A stretch of DNA of 37,976 nt from Alphaproteobacteria bacterium (GTDB taxonomy: Bacteria > Pseudomonadota > Alphaproteobacteria > Acetobacterales > Acetobacteraceae): NCBI GenBank assembly GCA_026400795.1, contig JAPLOJ010000302.1, forward strand, positions 1 to 37,976, read 5' to 3'. Position 1 is the first letter of the stretch; each line of letters opens with the position of its first letter. The notes under the pieces were generated by a model. That model saw only the letters and a list, made by a program, of their open reading frames with translations, was not told where the DNA came from and ran no database searches. This document shows, piece after piece, positions 9,570 to 20,231 of this stretch. A program made the translations under genes and the position numbers.

Positions 9570-9896
9570 TCACCCGCCGCGGTCTGACTTCACAATTTCG
9601 GTCATGGTGATACCAAGCCGATTATCATCCACCATCACCACTTCGCCGCGCGCCACCAGACGGTTATTGACGTAGATGTCCACCGCCTCACCCAGGCGGC
9701 GATCGAGTTCCACCACGGCGCCGCGGCCAAGCTTCAGCAGTTGGCTGACCTGCATGGTGGCGCGGCCCAGCACGGCGCTGATCTGCACGGGAATGTCATA
9801 AACCGCATCCAGGTCGCGCATGGTGCCGGTTGGGGCTGCCGGGCGCTGGTCCTGCGGCGGCGGCGCCATGGCTTCAAAATTATCCGATCCACTCAT
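9570..9896 (-). CDS. fliN: Flagellar motor switch protein FliN
   Basis: DIPVQISAVLGRATMQVSQLLKLGRGAVVELDRRLGEAVDIYVNNRLVARGEVVMVDDNRLGITMTEIV. Confidence 0.95.
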   Translation of the reverse strand: MSGSDNFEAMAPPPQDQRPAAPTGTMRDLDAVYDIPVQISAVLGRATMQVSQLLKLGRGAVVELDRRLGEAVDIYVNNRLVARGEVVMVDDNRLGITMTEIVKSDRGG

Positions 9897-9963
9897 TTCA
9901 TTTTATCCTAGGGCTTGGGCCTTCCGAGAGCTGGCCTGTTTCGGGTGACGGGCCGGCGCAAGG

Positions 9964-10626
9964 TCAGCCCTTTTGAAGTGTGGGTTCAAGGCCAAGGCCG
10001 GCGGCATTGAGTGCCTCAGCCATGGCGGCGCGGCGGGCAGCGATATCAAATTCGGCGCCACCGCCCTGCCAGATAGCGCGCGCATCGCCCGGCGCAAGCG
10101 CTGCATCCGGCACCAGCGTGACGGCAAGATCAGCCACCAGCGCTCGCACATCCTCAATCAGGCTTGGGGCGATATACAAATGCGCCTCTGGCAGAAAGGC
10201 CAATGCCGGGCGCAGCCTTTCGGCGAAATCGGCAACCAGCGCCGCACTTTGCTGGGCGGCAAGGCCCGGCAGAGCCGCATCCAACATGGCAAGTGCCACG
10301 CGCGCCACGCCGTTGCTGGCTTCAGCCGCGATCTCCGCCGAGGCTTGCTGGCTCGCGGCAAGGCTTTTGGCGATCTGCGCCAGGCTTTCCCCGGCGCGCT
10401 GCGCTGCTTCCTGCGTCATGGAAGCGCGGCCGGCGGCGAAGCCATCTTCCCGCGCTGAAGCCGCGACAGCGCGCAGCGTTTCTTCCATGGGGTCAGGTTC
10501 GGGCGGTGGCGGCGGCATCCGGGCCGCCTCCGCCCGCGCTGCGTCCAGCGCCTCGATCAGCGACGTGGGCGCGAAATCGCGTTTCAGTGCAACACGCGTG
10601 ACGGGAACAAAGCCGTCTGACATCAA
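9964..10626 (-). CDS. fliH: FliH-like flagellar assembly protein
   Basis: Ala-rich 220-aa protein between fliG and fli[11 protein letters not shown] motif and C-terminal domain typical of FliH; divergent family. Confidence 0.75.
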   Translation of the reverse strand: MMSDGFVPVTRVALKRDFAPTSLIEALDAARAEAARMPPPPPEPDPMEETLRAVAASAREDGFAAGRASMTQEAAQRAGESLAQIAKSLAASQQASAEIAAEASNGVARVALAMLDAALPGLAAQQSAALVADFAERLRPALAFLPEAHLYIAPSLIEDVRALVADLAVTLVPDAALAPGDARAIWQGGGAEFDIAARRAAMAEALNAAGLGLEPTLQKG

Positions 10627-11621
10627 TACACCATCTCGTCCTCACGCCCTTCCTGGAGCGTGATCTGACCCTGGGCGGCAAGGTCCTTCGCCATCACAAC
10701 CACGGCAGCCTGCGCCTCATCCACCTCACGCAGCCTGACGGGGCCAAGACCGGCAAGGTCTTCCTTGAACATCTTGCCGGCACGTTCGCTCATGTTTTTG
10801 AGGAAAAGGTCGCGCAATGCTTCCGATGCGCCCTTCAGCGCCAGCAGCAATTGTTCCTTGGGCACATTGCGAATCAGCACCTGCACGCCCATGCCATCCA
10901 AGCGCACAAGATCATCGAAGGTGAACATCAGCGCGCGGATACGCTCAGCGGCGTCGCGATTGCGTTCTTCAAGCGCGGCCAGGATGCGGCTTTCCGATTG
11001 GCGGTCCAGGTTGTTGAAGATTTCCGCCATCATTTCATGCGCATCGCGGCGCTGCGCGCGCGCGAGGTTGGACATGAACTCCGCTTTCAGGGTCTTTTCA
11101 ACGCCCTCAAGCGCTTCCTTCTGTACGCTTTCCATCCGCAGCATGCGCATGACCACTTCCATGGCGAAGCTTTCCGGCAGCATGGACAGCACGCGCGCCG
11201 CATGTTCGGACTTCACCTTGGTCAGCACCACTGCAACGGTCTGAGGATATTCGTTCTTGAGGTAATTCGCCAGCACAGCCTCATTCACATTGCCGAGCTT
11301 GTCCCACATGGTCCGACCGGCTGGGCCGCGGATTTCTTCCATGATCTGCGAAACGCGTTCGCGCGGCAGGGTGCGCAGCAGCATACGTTCCGTGGTTTCC
11401 CATGAGCCGACAAGATTGCCGGTCTGGCCGATTGAATCGGTGAATTCGCGCGCCAGTTCCTCAACCGCCACCGCCGACACGGTGCCAAGGCTCGCCATGG
11501 CCTGAGAGATATCGCGGATTTCATCCTCATGCATCATGGCGAAAAGCTTGGAGGCATGTTCCTCACCCACCGCCAACATGAAGGTCGCGGCCTTTTGCGG
11601 GCCGGTCATCTTGCCGCTCAT
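10623..11621 (-). CDS. fliG: Flagellar motor switch protein FliG
   Basis: 332 aa; [34 protein letters not shown] and [31 protein letters not shown]. Confidence 0.97.
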   Translation of the reverse strand: MSGKMTGPQKAATFMLAVGEEHASKLFAMMHEDEIRDISQAMASLGTVSAVAVEELAREFTDSIGQTGNLVGSWETTERMLLRTLPRERVSQIMEEIRGPAGRTMWDKLGNVNEAVLANYLKNEYPQTVAVVLTKVKSEHAARVLSMLPESFAMEVVMRMLRMESVQKEALEGVEKTLKAEFMSNLARAQRRDAHEMMAEIFNNLDRQSESRILAALEERNRDAAERIRALMFTFDDLVRLDGMGVQVLIRNVPKEQLLLALKGASEALRDLFLKNMSERAGKMFKEDLAGLGPVRLREVDEAQAAVVVMAKDLAAQGQITLQEGREDEMVY

Positions 11622-13246
11622 GCCGGTTCCTCCGGTGGGGCAATCCAGCGTCTGATGACGTTGAGCGATTGTTCGGGGTTACTCTCCACCAATTGCTGAA
11701 TCTGATTGATGGAGGAAGCCCGCATCTGCCCCTGCACCATGGACAGCGTCACCATACCATCCTGTTCAGCGCCGCCAGCTGCAGTCACTGCGGGCAAGCC
11801 GCCGCCAGCCCCGGTAAGTGCGGCACCACCCGCCGCCCCGGCAAGCGCGCCACCTGGTGCCGGCTTGGCCAGCGTCACCAAACGCCGCACCGCTGGCCGC
11901 CCCAACAACAGAATGGCGATCAGCGCAACCAGGGCAAAAAGCGCACTTTCGATGATGCGCGCGACAGAGGATGAGGTGAAGGCGATATCGAAGAAACTGC
12001 GTTCAGCAGTATCCACCGGCAAGGGTGGTTCGGCGAAGCGCATCGCCACCACTTCTACCTTATCGCCCCGGCGTTCATCGAAACCAACGGAGCTCCGCAC
12101 CAAGGTGGCGATCCGCGCCAGTTCTTCGGCCGAGCGCTCTCGGTACTGGGGCGCACCATTGGCCTGGGGTTCCCAAACGCCATCCACCAGCACACCGATA
12201 CTGATGCGTCGGACAATAGGCTGATCACGCGTTGTGCTGCGCGTGGTGCGGCCGATTTCGAAATTGGTGGTTTCTTCCTGTCGGCTTTCCTGTGTACTGC
12301 CTGGGCTGTTTTCATTGCCAGGCAGGTTGTTCTGCACCGTTGTCGGCGCCGATTCTGAACCACGCGAGTTTTCCTGCACGCTCTGCTGGCTGCGCGCCAC
12401 CTGATTATCGGGATCGAAGCGTTCTTCCGTGATCTGGACGCGGTCAAAATCCATATCCACGGAGGCTTCGGCCCGCACCCGCCCCGGGCCAAGGCTGCGT
12501 TCCAACATTTCCTCAACAGAACGCGCCAAACGCAGTTCCTGGCTACGCCGAATTTCATCTTGAGATGCCGCCGCCGCCGGGCCGGATAATGCCTGACCGC
12601 CGCGCGCCAGAAGCGCCCCGCGGGAATCAACAATGGAAACATTCTGCGGCCGCAGCCCAGGAACGCCAGTGGAGACCAGATGCAGCACGGCCTGGATCGC
12701 TTCCCGATCAAGACGCTGGGCGCCCTGCATGGTCAGCATCACGGAAGCCTGAGCATCGCCGCGTTCACGCGAAAAAGCTTCACGTCGCGGCAGAACCAGA
12801 TGCACGCGCGCCGCGCGCACCCCGGCTAGGGAGGCAATGCTGCGTGCCAATTCACCTTCCATGGCGCGCACACGATTCATGTCCTGCTGGAAGGGTGTGG
12901 TGGTCAGACTTTCATTGCGGTCAAAGATTTCGTAGCCGACATTACCACCCGCTGGCAGGCCTTCACGCGCAAGCGAAAGCCGCACCCGCCCCACCTGGTC
13001 ATCTGGGACCATGATCCGAGTGCCATTACCCTCAACGCGATACGGAACCTTGGCGCGGTCAAGCGCCGCGATTACCTGCCCGGCATCGCGCTGTTCCAAA
13101 TCGGCGTACAGAAGCCCCATGACGGGCTGACTAGCGCGAACCACAAGCCAGACCATTAGCCCAAGCACTAGCATTGCCGTGCCAGCCAAGGCTCCCAAAC
13201 GCCAAAGCCCCAAGGCGCGCAATTGAGCGCCGAAATTCCCCATCAC
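11618..13246 (-). CDS. fliF: Flagellar MS-ring protein FliF
   Basis: 542 aa; [53 protein letters not shown]; two TM segments. Confidence 0.96.
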   Translation of the reverse strand: MMGNFGAQLRALGLWRLGALAGTAMLVLGLMVWLVVRASQPVMGLLYADLEQRDAGQVIAALDRAKVPYRVEGNGTRIMVPDDQVGRVRLSLAREGLPAGGNVGYEIFDRNESLTTTPFQQDMNRVRAMEGELARSIASLAGVRAARVHLVLPRREAFSRERGDAQASVMLTMQGAQRLDREAIQAVLHLVSTGVPGLRPQNVSIVDSRGALLARGGQALSGPAAAASQDEIRRSQELRLARSVEEMLERSLGPGRVRAEASVDMDFDRVQITEERFDPDNQVARSQQSVQENSRGSESAPTTVQNNLPGNENSPGSTQESRQEETTNFEIGRTTRSTTRDQPIVRRISIGVLVDGVWEPQANGAPQYRERSAEELARIATLVRSSVGFDERRGDKVEVVAMRFAEPPLPVDTAERSFFDIAFTSSSVARIIESALFALVALIAILLLGRPAVRRLVTLAKPAPGGALAGAAGGAALTGAGGGLPAVTAAGGAEQDGMVTLSMVQGQMRASSINQIQQLVESNPEQSLNVIRRWIAPPEEPA

Positions 13247-13420
13247 CCCGAACCTTCTATTCCAGGCATCCCATGGGCCAAACCCACACCTGGATTGTCC
13301 TTGCTACCCCATAATAGGCAAAAATTTCCGTAATAGAAACTAAAAATATAAAAGTGGCATTTTGTCAAAAATTACAAACAGGGCTTTCTGTTGAAAAAAT
13401 TATACAATCCCATGATATCG
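13247..13420 (-). promoter_or_regulatory. AT-rich region upstream of fliF, likely promoter region of the fliF-flhG operon
   Basis: Non-coding AT-rich stretch (e.g. aaactaaaaatataaaagtggcattttgtcaaaaattacaaac) immediately 5' of the fliF start in otherwise GC-rich DNA; no clear GG-N10-GC found. Confidence 0.4.
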
Positions 13421-13622
13421 CTCAAGCTTGGGCCCGATCCGCAGCCTTACGGATGGCCGGAAAAGGCCGGCATAAGCGCAGAACGTGTCTGCCAAGCATC
13501 CACCCGCCAGACATGTCCAGGCGAATGTCCTGTTCGCGCCCGCTGGATGAAAATGCCGAAAAGCCCTTATTTTATCACATTTTCGTCTCGGTTCAGCAAT
13601 CCCCGCTTGGCGCCAGGGTAGG

Positions 13623-14282
13623 CTAGCTTCCGCTCCGAACGCTCCGCAGTTTGTCGAAGCTGGACTGCAATTGACCAAGAATAAGCTTCAGATCACCCCC
13701 TGCCCGCTCGGCCCCGGTTACGGTCCCGACCGTGGTGAAGGGAAGCGCTTCAACCTTGCCGCCGGCGCCAAACCCGGTGACGCTGGCTTTATAGGCGCCA
13801 TCCGGCACGGAGGCGCCATCGGTGCCCCTGCCATTCCAGGACCAGTTGGAGGCTGCGCTGCCAAGCTGCACCGTATCCTGGCGAATGATACGACCGCCGC
13901 TGCCCCGAATGGTGACCTGAGCCATTTGCGAGGCACCAGCCGCGGGCAACCTCAGCGCCCCAGTGCCACCTTGCAGGGTGATCTGATCCGCCTCTACCTC
14001 CACCTTCTGGCCGATCAGCGGCGCGCTGGCGGTAAGCTGAGACGCTTGCTCCAGGTTGATCAAGCGCTGAAGGTTCTGGTTCATGGCGATTTGCTGTTCA
14101 ACCGACGAAAACTGCACCAATTGATTGGTCATCTGGTTGGTGTCCAACGGATCGGTCGGGCTTTGATTCTTGATCTGCGTGGTCAGCAGCTTCAGGAAGG
14201 TGTTGAAATCCCCAGCAAGCCGCGGGCTTTGCGCGGTGCTGCTGGCAGCATTGGCGGACAGGGTGGAAATGGAAGCGGACAT
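13623..14282 (-). CDS. flgD: Flagellar hook assembly (scaffolding) protein FlgD
   Basis: FLKLLTTQIKNQSPTDPLDTNQMTNQLVQFSSVEQQIAMNQNL is the FlgD signature. Confidence 0.96.
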   Translation of the reverse strand: MSASISTLSANAASSTAQSPRLAGDFNTFLKLLTTQIKNQSPTDPLDTNQMTNQLVQFSSVEQQIAMNQNLQRLINLEQASQLTASAPLIGQKVEVEADQITLQGGTGALRLPAAGASQMAQVTIRGSGGRIIRQDTVQLGSAASNWSWNGRGTDGASVPDGAYKASVTGFGAGGKVEALPFTTVGTVTGAERAGGDLKLILGQLQSSFDKLRSVRSGS

Positions 14283-14296
14283 GGTTCGGTTTCCGT

Positions 14297-15709
14297 TCAG
14301 ACAGCGATGTCAAGCAGGGAAGTGGCGCTGCGCGCCTGGTTGGAGATGGGTGCCAAGGGGCGTTCGGCTTCAAGCCCGGTAGCCTGGCCGGGGAAGCGCT
14401 GCCCCCCCTGATGCGCAGCTCCGTGATGCTGCTGGCGGCCTTGGTCCGAGGCGAGAGAGAAGGAAAGCGACCGCGCCACATCCCCAAGCCCAGCCTGGGT
14501 CAGGGCGCGGTCCAATTCGCGCTGGTCGCGTTGTAGCAGGGCCAAGGTTTCGGGCCGCTCCGCCACAATGCGGACTTGCCCGGCATCCTTGCCCTGACCG
14601 ATGCTGACTTCGACCCGGCCAAGCTCTCCGGGGTCAAGCGCGATGGTCAGCGCTTCATCCCCGCGCCCAAGCACGAGCGAAACCACCACCGGGGCAAGTT
14701 GGCGCGCGGGCGGGGGCGCGGGCATGTCCCGCGCCACGGCGCTTGTCAGCGGCGCATCGGTGCGTTGTAGCGTGCCATCGGGCAATGCAAAGCCAGGCGC
14801 CTGAAGAGCAAGGCCATCCGCACGCCCTTCTCCTGAGGTCTTGGTGCCGGCAGTTTTGGCCGCTTCCAGGCTGACCAGACTGAAGCGCGCCTCTGCCCCT
14901 TCCGCGGCCATGATGATGTTCAGCGCGGGCGCTGCCTCGGTGGTGGCAAGGGCCTGGGCAAGCAGCGCCGCCGAAGTGGCCTGCTTTTCGAACTGCGCCA
15001 CGTTATCCCTGGCAGCAATCGCGTTGTCCTTCGCGCTGGCCGCACCCTTGCGGGCGCTGCTTGGGGTTTGCGGCGTCTGACCGGCCTGCTGCGCGGCCAT
15101 CTGCCCCGGCGCTGTGGCTAGGGCGGCGACAAGGCTTTCCTGCTGCGCTTCGGCGCCTTCCGGCGTGCCATGGCCGGCGAAATTCGATGTCAGCGCTTGG
15201 GCCGAAGGCGTAAGAACAGGCTGAGCTTTGGCCTCCGCTTCCGCTTCACCCAAGGGAATTTGTGCCACGCCATTCGGCGTAAGGGCGCCAGTGGCCGGCA
15301 CGGATGCGGGCTGCCCACCCGGCATTTCCTGAGCGAGTTGCGGCGTCGCGGCTTGCAGGCTCCATGCGCCTTGGGGAAGGGCGGCCGCGCTCACCAATGG
15401 CGTAGATGATGGCACTTCCGGCGCAGCCAACTCGGCTGGCGCGTCAGCCGTTTTTTCACCCGCGGCAGACAGATGCGATGCCGCCGCCTCGGCCTCGGCC
15501 TCCGGCTTAGCGGCTTCTTGAAATGGGCGTTCTGCGGGTTTGGCTTGTGGGGGTTCCTGCGCGGCTTTTTCTTCCGGCGCCGGCATGTCAAGCGCCTCAC
15601 GCAACCGTCCCTGAAAGCCCGCCTCATCCTTCAAAGCAGGCCGCGCTGCACCAGAAGACGCAGCGCTGGCAGCAGGCATCGGTAGGGGCGCAGAAGCTGT
15701 TTCCAACAT
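14297..15709 (-). CDS. fliK: Flagellar hook-length control protein FliK-like
   Basis: Long low-complexity Ala/Pro/Gln-rich N-terminus plus C-terminal Flg_hook-type LTIALDPGELGRVEVSIGQGKDAGQVRIVAERPETLALLQRDQRELDRALTQAGL. Confidence 0.88.
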   Translation of the reverse strand: MLETASAPLPMPAASAASSGAARPALKDEAGFQGRLREALDMPAPEEKAAQEPPQAKPAERPFQEAAKPEAEAEAAASHLSAAGEKTADAPAELAAPEVPSSTPLVSAAALPQGAWSLQAATPQLAQEMPGGQPASVPATGALTPNGVAQIPLGEAEAEAKAQPVLTPSAQALTSNFAGHGTPEGAEAQQESLVAALATAPGQMAAQQAGQTPQTPSSARKGAASAKDNAIAARDNVAQFEKQATSAALLAQALATTEAAPALNIIMAAEGAEARFSLVSLEAAKTAGTKTSGEGRADGLALQAPGFALPDGTLQRTDAPLTSAVARDMPAPPPARQLAPVVVSLVLGRGDEALTIALDPGELGRVEVSIGQGKDAGQVRIVAERPETLALLQRDQRELDRALTQAGLGDVARSLSFSLASDQGRQQHHGAAHQGGQRFPGQATGLEAERPLAPISNQARSATSLLDIAV

Positions 15710-15819
15710 TCAAAAATCCAAATCACAGGTTCGGCCGAAGTTTCCGGCCCCGTCCCCGCCCAGCGCCAGCCTAAAGCCGGTGGCCAAACCGCAGGACGAT
15801 CCTCGGCCAGCAAAGGTCA

Positions 15820-15834
15820 GCAAGGGCCGGGCCA
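15820..15834 (-). promoter_or_regulatory. Predicted sigma-54 (-24/-12) promoter driving fliK-flgD
   Basis: Minus strand reads TGGCCCGGCCCTTGC: GG-N10-GC with TTGC at the -12 element; about 110 nt upstream of the fliK start. Confidence 0.65.
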
Positions 15835-15852
15835 GCCTTTCAGGCGCGTGAT

Positions 15853-15869
15853 GCGGCAGGAATTGCCGC
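15853..15869. promoter_or_regulatory. Perfect inverted repeat between divergent promoters; candidate FlbD (enhancer) site
   Basis: GCGGCA-GGAAT-TGCCGC, 6-bp arms, 5-nt spacer, between the two sigma-54-type promoters. Confidence 0.4.
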
Positions 15870-15940
15870 TCAATGCGCAATACTTGCCCTGGAGTGACGG
15901 GATTTGCCCCAGGCTTTCCCGGCCCGGAGCATGGTTTGGC

Positions 15941-15955
15941 TGGCATGGCGTTTGC
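15941..15955 (+). promoter_or_regulatory. Predicted sigma-54 (-24/-12) promoter driving flgE
   Basis: TGGCATGGCGTTTGC: GG-N10-GC with TTGC; about 66 nt upstream of flgE ATG (16022). Confidence 0.68.
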
Positions 15956-16021
15956 GTGAAAGACCGTTGATTGATTCAACTTTCGTCACGTCGTCGAAAA
16001 TTTTCGGCAGGAGAATGTGCC

Positions 16022-17335
16022 ATGTCTCTATACAGTTCCATGAATACTGCGCTGAGTGGGATGAATGCCCAATCACGTGCGCTTGGACATATTTCGGATA
16101 ATGTCGCCAATTCACAAACGGTTGGCTTCAAGCGGACGGATACGAATTTCGTTTCCTATATCTCGGAAAGCAATTCCGAAACGCATCGCCCTGGCACCGT
16201 GCTGGCGCGACCCGACTTCACCAACCAGGTGCAAGGCACGATTGAGCAGGTGGAAAACCCGCTTGCCCTGGCCATTTCCGGCCAAGGCTTCTTCACCGCC
16301 GCGCTGCCGGTTGGCACGAATGCGGATGGCACAAAAAACTTCGATGCGCGCAACTTCTATACGCGCGCAGGTGATTTCAACCGCGATCGCGAAGGCTATA
16401 TGGTGAATGGCTCGGGCTATGCCTTGCAGGGTTGGCCAGTCACCAATGGCGTGGTGGACAAGACACAGCTTACGCCCATTCAGGTCAAGGAAGATGTCTT
16501 TACCCCGACGCCGACGCAGGAGCTTAACCTCACCGGCAATCTTGCTGCGGGTGGCACCACCAACCAAAGCACGTCAATTCAAGTGATTGATACGTTGGGC
16601 CGTTCCCGCGCGCTGACGCTGAGCTTTGCGCCATCAGCTTCGACTACTGATAACACTTGGACTCTATCCATTAATTCGCCGGAGGCGACGACGCCGGCGC
16701 TTGGCAGCATTAACATCCTATTCGGCAAAGATGGTGCGGTGGATCAGCCGGACGGCACGCTCGCCGAGTTTACGACCCCTACTGGCACCGTCACCGGGAC
16801 TGCCGCAGCGGCTGGATCACCAGCAACGGTCACCTTCAAGGCTGATTTTGGCCAGGGCCTCCAGACCATGACGCTCAATCTGGGTAGTTTTGGTGTCTCG
16901 GGCGGGCTTACGCAATTTGCCTCCACCGGCGCAAGTGGTCTCAGCGTCAATAGCTTCGAACAAGATGGTATCCCGCTTGGCTCTTTCTCCTCGGTCACAA
17001 CGCAGAAGAATGGCGATGTGCGGATCAATTATGACAATGGTCAGTCCCGCATTGTAGCGCGAGTGCCGGTGACGGTATTCAAGGATCCGGACAAGCTGGA
17101 CCATCTGGACGGCCAGGCCTTCCTGCGCACCACGGAAAGCGGCGAAGCGCGCGTTGTGGAAGCCGGTGAAGATGGTGCAGGGCTTCTTTCCACGCGCGCG
17201 GTTGAGCGTTCTAATGTGGATATCGCCACCGAATTTTCGAAGTTGATTCTGGCGCAGCGCGCTTATTCGGCGAATACGAAGATCGTCACCACAGTAGACG
17301 AGCTTTTGCAGGAAACGCTGAACATGCGGCGCTAA
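16022..17335 (+). CDS. flgE: Flagellar hook protein FlgE
   Basis: MSLYSSMNTALSGMNAQSRALGHISDNVANSQTVGFKRTDTNF... and C-terminal SNVDIATEFSKLILAQRAYSANTKIVTTVDELLQETLNMRR; start moved to 16022 from ORF-track 15971 because of the upstream AGGAGA. Confidence 0.95.
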   Translation: MSLYSSMNTALSGMNAQSRALGHISDNVANSQTVGFKRTDTNFVSYISESNSETHRPGTVLARPDFTNQVQGTIEQVENPLALAISGQGFFTAALPVGTNADGTKNFDARNFYTRAGDFNRDREGYMVNGSGYALQGWPVTNGVVDKTQLTPIQVKEDVFTPTPTQELNLTGNLAAGGTTNQSTSIQVIDTLGRSRALTLSFAPSASTTDNTWTLSINSPEATTPALGSINILFGKDGAVDQPDGTLAEFTTPTGTVTGTAAAAGSPATVTFKADFGQGLQTMTLNLGSFGVSGGLTQFASTGASGLSVNSFEQDGIPLGSFSSVTTQKNGDVRINYDNGQSRIVARVPVTVFKDPDKLDHLDGQAFLRTTESGEARVVEAGEDGAGLLSTRAVERSNVDIATEFSKLILAQRAYSANTKIVTTVDELLQETLNMRR

Positions 17336-17369
17336 GGCCGCATGAACCATCATTGATTGGCCCTGAGAC

Positions 17370-18890
17370 ATGAGCATTGACGCCGCCCTGCTGATCGCAC
17401 GATCGGGACTGCTGCATACGCAGCGGGCCCTGTCCAACGCAGCGGATAATGTGGCGAATGCCGAAACCGAAGGCTACACGCGCAAGCGCATCGTCGCGGA
17501 GGCCGTATCCGTCAGCGGACAGGGTATGGGCGTACGTAGCCTTGGCCCGATGCGTGAAGTGGATACCGCGCTTACGAATGAAATGAACAAGCGCCGTTCG
17601 GCTAAATCTGCTGCGGAATTGCGTGATTCAGTGCTGTCGCGCATCAATGAAGCCCATGGTGACCCGGAAAAAGGTGAATCACTTGGTGATCTGGTCTCCA
17701 AACTACGCACCAGCTTTGTCGAACTCCGGCTCGATCCCTCTCAGGTGGTCAAACAACAGGTCGTTGTGCTGAATACTGCCCAGAGCATTGTGCAGCGCTT
17801 CAATGATGTCGCCAGGGTGGTCGGGGAAACCCGCCAGGCCGCACATGATGGAATTGTGCAGAGATTAGCGCAGATCAATTCGACGCTACGCGAAATCGCT
17901 GTGCTGAGAGACGACGTTGTGGAGCGTACCAGCACTGGCACGCCTACTGCCGATGCTGAAGATAAGCTTGATACTGCGTTTGCCCGGTTGAGTGAGCTGT
18001 TAGAAGTGAAGCCTATTCGCCAGGCTAATGGTGGCATTCTGCTTCTGGGCGCGGGCGGCATCACCATTCCACTTCAGAAAACAGGGGATGTCTTCTCGGT
18101 ATCAGGCGCGGTCATTACGCCGGATAATTTTTACGGTGGGTCGGGCACGATTCCGGCCATCACGATCAATGGCAATGATGTCACGCGCCAATTGATCGGT
18201 GGAAAGCTGGGGGAGGCCATCACCCTCCGTGATCAGACCCTGCCTCGCTATCAGGCAGAACTTGACGTTGCGGCTGCCGAACTCGCTGACCGTTTCCGGG
18301 CGGAGGGCTTGCGGCTTTTCACCGATACCAACGGGACCGTTCCTGATCCCAATCTGGCCTATGCTGGCAGCGCGCAAATCGGCCTCGCCAATCGGATTCA
18401 GATTAATTCTGCGGTACGTGCCGACATCCGGCTGCTGCGCGATGGTACGGAAACACTTACGGGGCCACCAAGCTTCACGCCAAACCCCGTGGGTGGCCCG
18501 GCCGGCTTTGTGACCCTGATCGACCGCATCCTAATTAATACCTTCGGTGAGAAAAGTGCTTCGGGCGCAAGTTGGGGCGGTTTTGCCACAAGCGGTCTCG
18601 GCCCGGATGGGACGCTTTCCAGCCCCTTTGGATCGCTGCGCACCATTGAGGATTACACTGCGCTGGTCACAGCTTCCCAAACCGCTGACAGCGCGGCAGC
18701 AACCAGCGCACTTGAAACAGCAAAGCAGTTCAGTGAGGGGCTGGAGGCGCGGTTCAACCGAGAGTCCCGGGTGGATGTGGATAGTGAAATGGCGTCTCTG
18801 ATCCAGTTGCAGAATGCCTATGCCGCGAATGCACGGGTCATGACTACGGCGCAAAGCATGTGGACCACTCTCTTTGAATCGGTACGGTAA
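17370..18890 (+). CDS. flgK: Flagellar hook-associated protein FlgK
   Basis: N-terminal ALLIARSGLLHTQRALSNAADNVANAETEGYTRKRI and C-terminal SEMASLIQLQNAYAANARVMTTAQSMWTTLFESVR. Confidence 0.95.
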   Translation: MSIDAALLIARSGLLHTQRALSNAADNVANAETEGYTRKRIVAEAVSVSGQGMGVRSLGPMREVDTALTNEMNKRRSAKSAAELRDSVLSRINEAHGDPEKGESLGDLVSKLRTSFVELRLDPSQVVKQQVVVLNTAQSIVQRFNDVARVVGETRQAAHDGIVQRLAQINSTLREIAVLRDDVVERTSTGTPTADAEDKLDTAFARLSELLEVKPIRQANGGILLLGAGGITIPLQKTGDVFSVSGAVITPDNFYGGSGTIPAITINGNDVTRQLIGGKLGEAITLRDQTLPRYQAELDVAAAELADRFRAEGLRLFTDTNGTVPDPNLAYAGSAQIGLANRIQINSAVRADIRLLRDGTETLTGPPSFTPNPVGGPAGFVTLIDRILINTFGEKSASGASWGGFATSGLGPDGTLSSPFGSLRTIEDYTALVTASQTADSAAATSALETAKQFSEGLEARFNRESRVDVDSEMASLIQLQNAYAANARVMTTAQSMWTTLFESVR

Positions 18891-18893
18891 GCC

Positions 18894-19955
18894 ATGAGCA
18901 GTATCAATCTGACCGCACGGATCGGCCTTAACGCGACCCAGCTACGCGAACGCATTACGGTCCTTGGTGAACAGATTTCCACTGGCCGTAGGGGAAAAAC
19001 CTATGCAGCGGTTGGTTCGGATGCGCCGAAAGCCATGGACCTGCGCGGCGATATCGGTCGGCGTGAAACCTATCAAACTACGATCAACCTGACGCTTTCC
19101 AAGATCAGGGTTTCCCAAGATGTCTTGGATCGTATCGGCGCTATAGCCGAGAAATTCACAGCCAACACGGCCAAGCTTTTGGGGAGCGCCAAGCCCGAGG
19201 AAATCCAAATCCAGGCCGCCCAGGCTGAAGCCGCCATGGCCGAGGTAGCGACCCTACTGAACGAGCAGTTCAATGGTGAATATCTCTTCGGTGGTTCCGA
19301 TTCCCGTAACCCGCCCATCCCAAACCCGCAGGCAATCGCAACAAGCGGCATGGGCCTTGCCATAAAAGCTGAGGTTGCCTCGCTTGACGGGTCAAATGTG
19401 ACAAGTGTTACGAATACCACCAAGACTTTGGCGCAATCCAATGCTTTGGGTACAACGCCTTTCTCGGTTTTCCTTTCCACTGGTGCCGGCGCCACACCGG
19501 ATCGAGTGAGCATCCTTGGGAATGACAATGATCGTGTTGAATACGGAATTAAAGCCAATCGCAATGCGGCCGTACAGAGCACTGGGGAGACGACCGATTC
19601 CTGGGCCCGTGACCTGCTGCGCGGCTTGGCCAGCATTGCAGGTTTGACACCTGACAAAGCGAAGCTAGGCAATGACTATACGACCTTTGTTACAACATTC
19701 CGCAATGGGCTGAATTCCGCCGTAGATGCCTTGGCCCTTGAGCGGGGCTCGCTTGGCGTGACCGAGGCCCGGCTGCAGAACATGGCGTCACACCACGAAA
19801 GCGTCAGCACAATCCTGACGCTTCAGCTGAGCAATCTAGAAGAAGTGGATATGGCAAAAACCATAACCTCCTTCCAGACAACACACACACAACTGGAAGC
19901 TTCTTATCGTGCCATTGCAATGGCGCAGCAGTTGAGCCTGACGCGCTTCCTGTAG
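18894..19955 (+). CDS. flgL: Flagellar hook-associated protein FlgL
   Basis: Flagellin-like N- and C-termini (LREQI/LGEQISTGRRGKTYA; MAKTITSFQTTHTQLEASYRAIAMAQQLSLTRFL); follows flgK. Confidence 0.92.
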   Translation: MSSINLTARIGLNATQLRERITVLGEQISTGRRGKTYAAVGSDAPKAMDLRGDIGRRETYQTTINLTLSKIRVSQDVLDRIGAIAEKFTANTAKLLGSAKPEEIQIQAAQAEAAMAEVATLLNEQFNGEYLFGGSDSRNPPIPNPQAIATSGMGLAIKAEVASLDGSNVTSVTNTTKTLAQSNALGTTPFSVFLSTGAGATPDRVSILGNDNDRVEYGIKANRNAAVQSTGETTDSWARDLLRGLASIAGLTPDKAKLGNDYTTFVTTFRNGLNSAVDALALERGSLGVTEARLQNMASHHESVSTILTLQLSNLEEVDMAKTITSFQTTHTQLEASYRAIAMAQQLSLTRFL

Positions 19956-20231
19956 ACCGTGTTCGATTGGGCGTAACATTGCCTGCTGGGTCAAGCTGAA
20001 GGCCGAATCACGCAGCCGAATTTTCGGTATAGCGGTCCCTCGTTCGCATGACTGCTCCTGCCAGGATGCCCGCGCAGGGTGTGGTTGGGCGATCGTGACC
20101 ACAAAGCCCTAGTTCCTTGATGTGTCATTCGGCGTTCTTGATTTGCCTTATCAATCTTGTTCCCGCAAATAGGCGAAGTGATCCCGCCCACAGGTAAACC
20201 ACCAGTGGAGAAAGAAGAACACTTCGCTAAT

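Noticed and set aside
13354-13626. Small ORFs (90, 76 and 92 aa) in the fliF-flgD gap
   Set aside because: No ribosome-binding site or recognisable protein pattern; the AT-rich part looks regulatory.
15877-15890. GCGCAATACTTGCC considered as an additional minus-strand sigma-54 promoter for fliK
   Set aside because: Spacing of GC-N10-CC is right but the TTGC element is misaligned; 15820-15834 is much better.
19969-19983. TGGGCGTAACATTGC considered as the flagellin sigma-54 promoter
   Set aside because: GG-N10-GC spacing fits but -24 box is poor and it would give a ~480-nt leader; kept only as a note in the flagellin leader finding.
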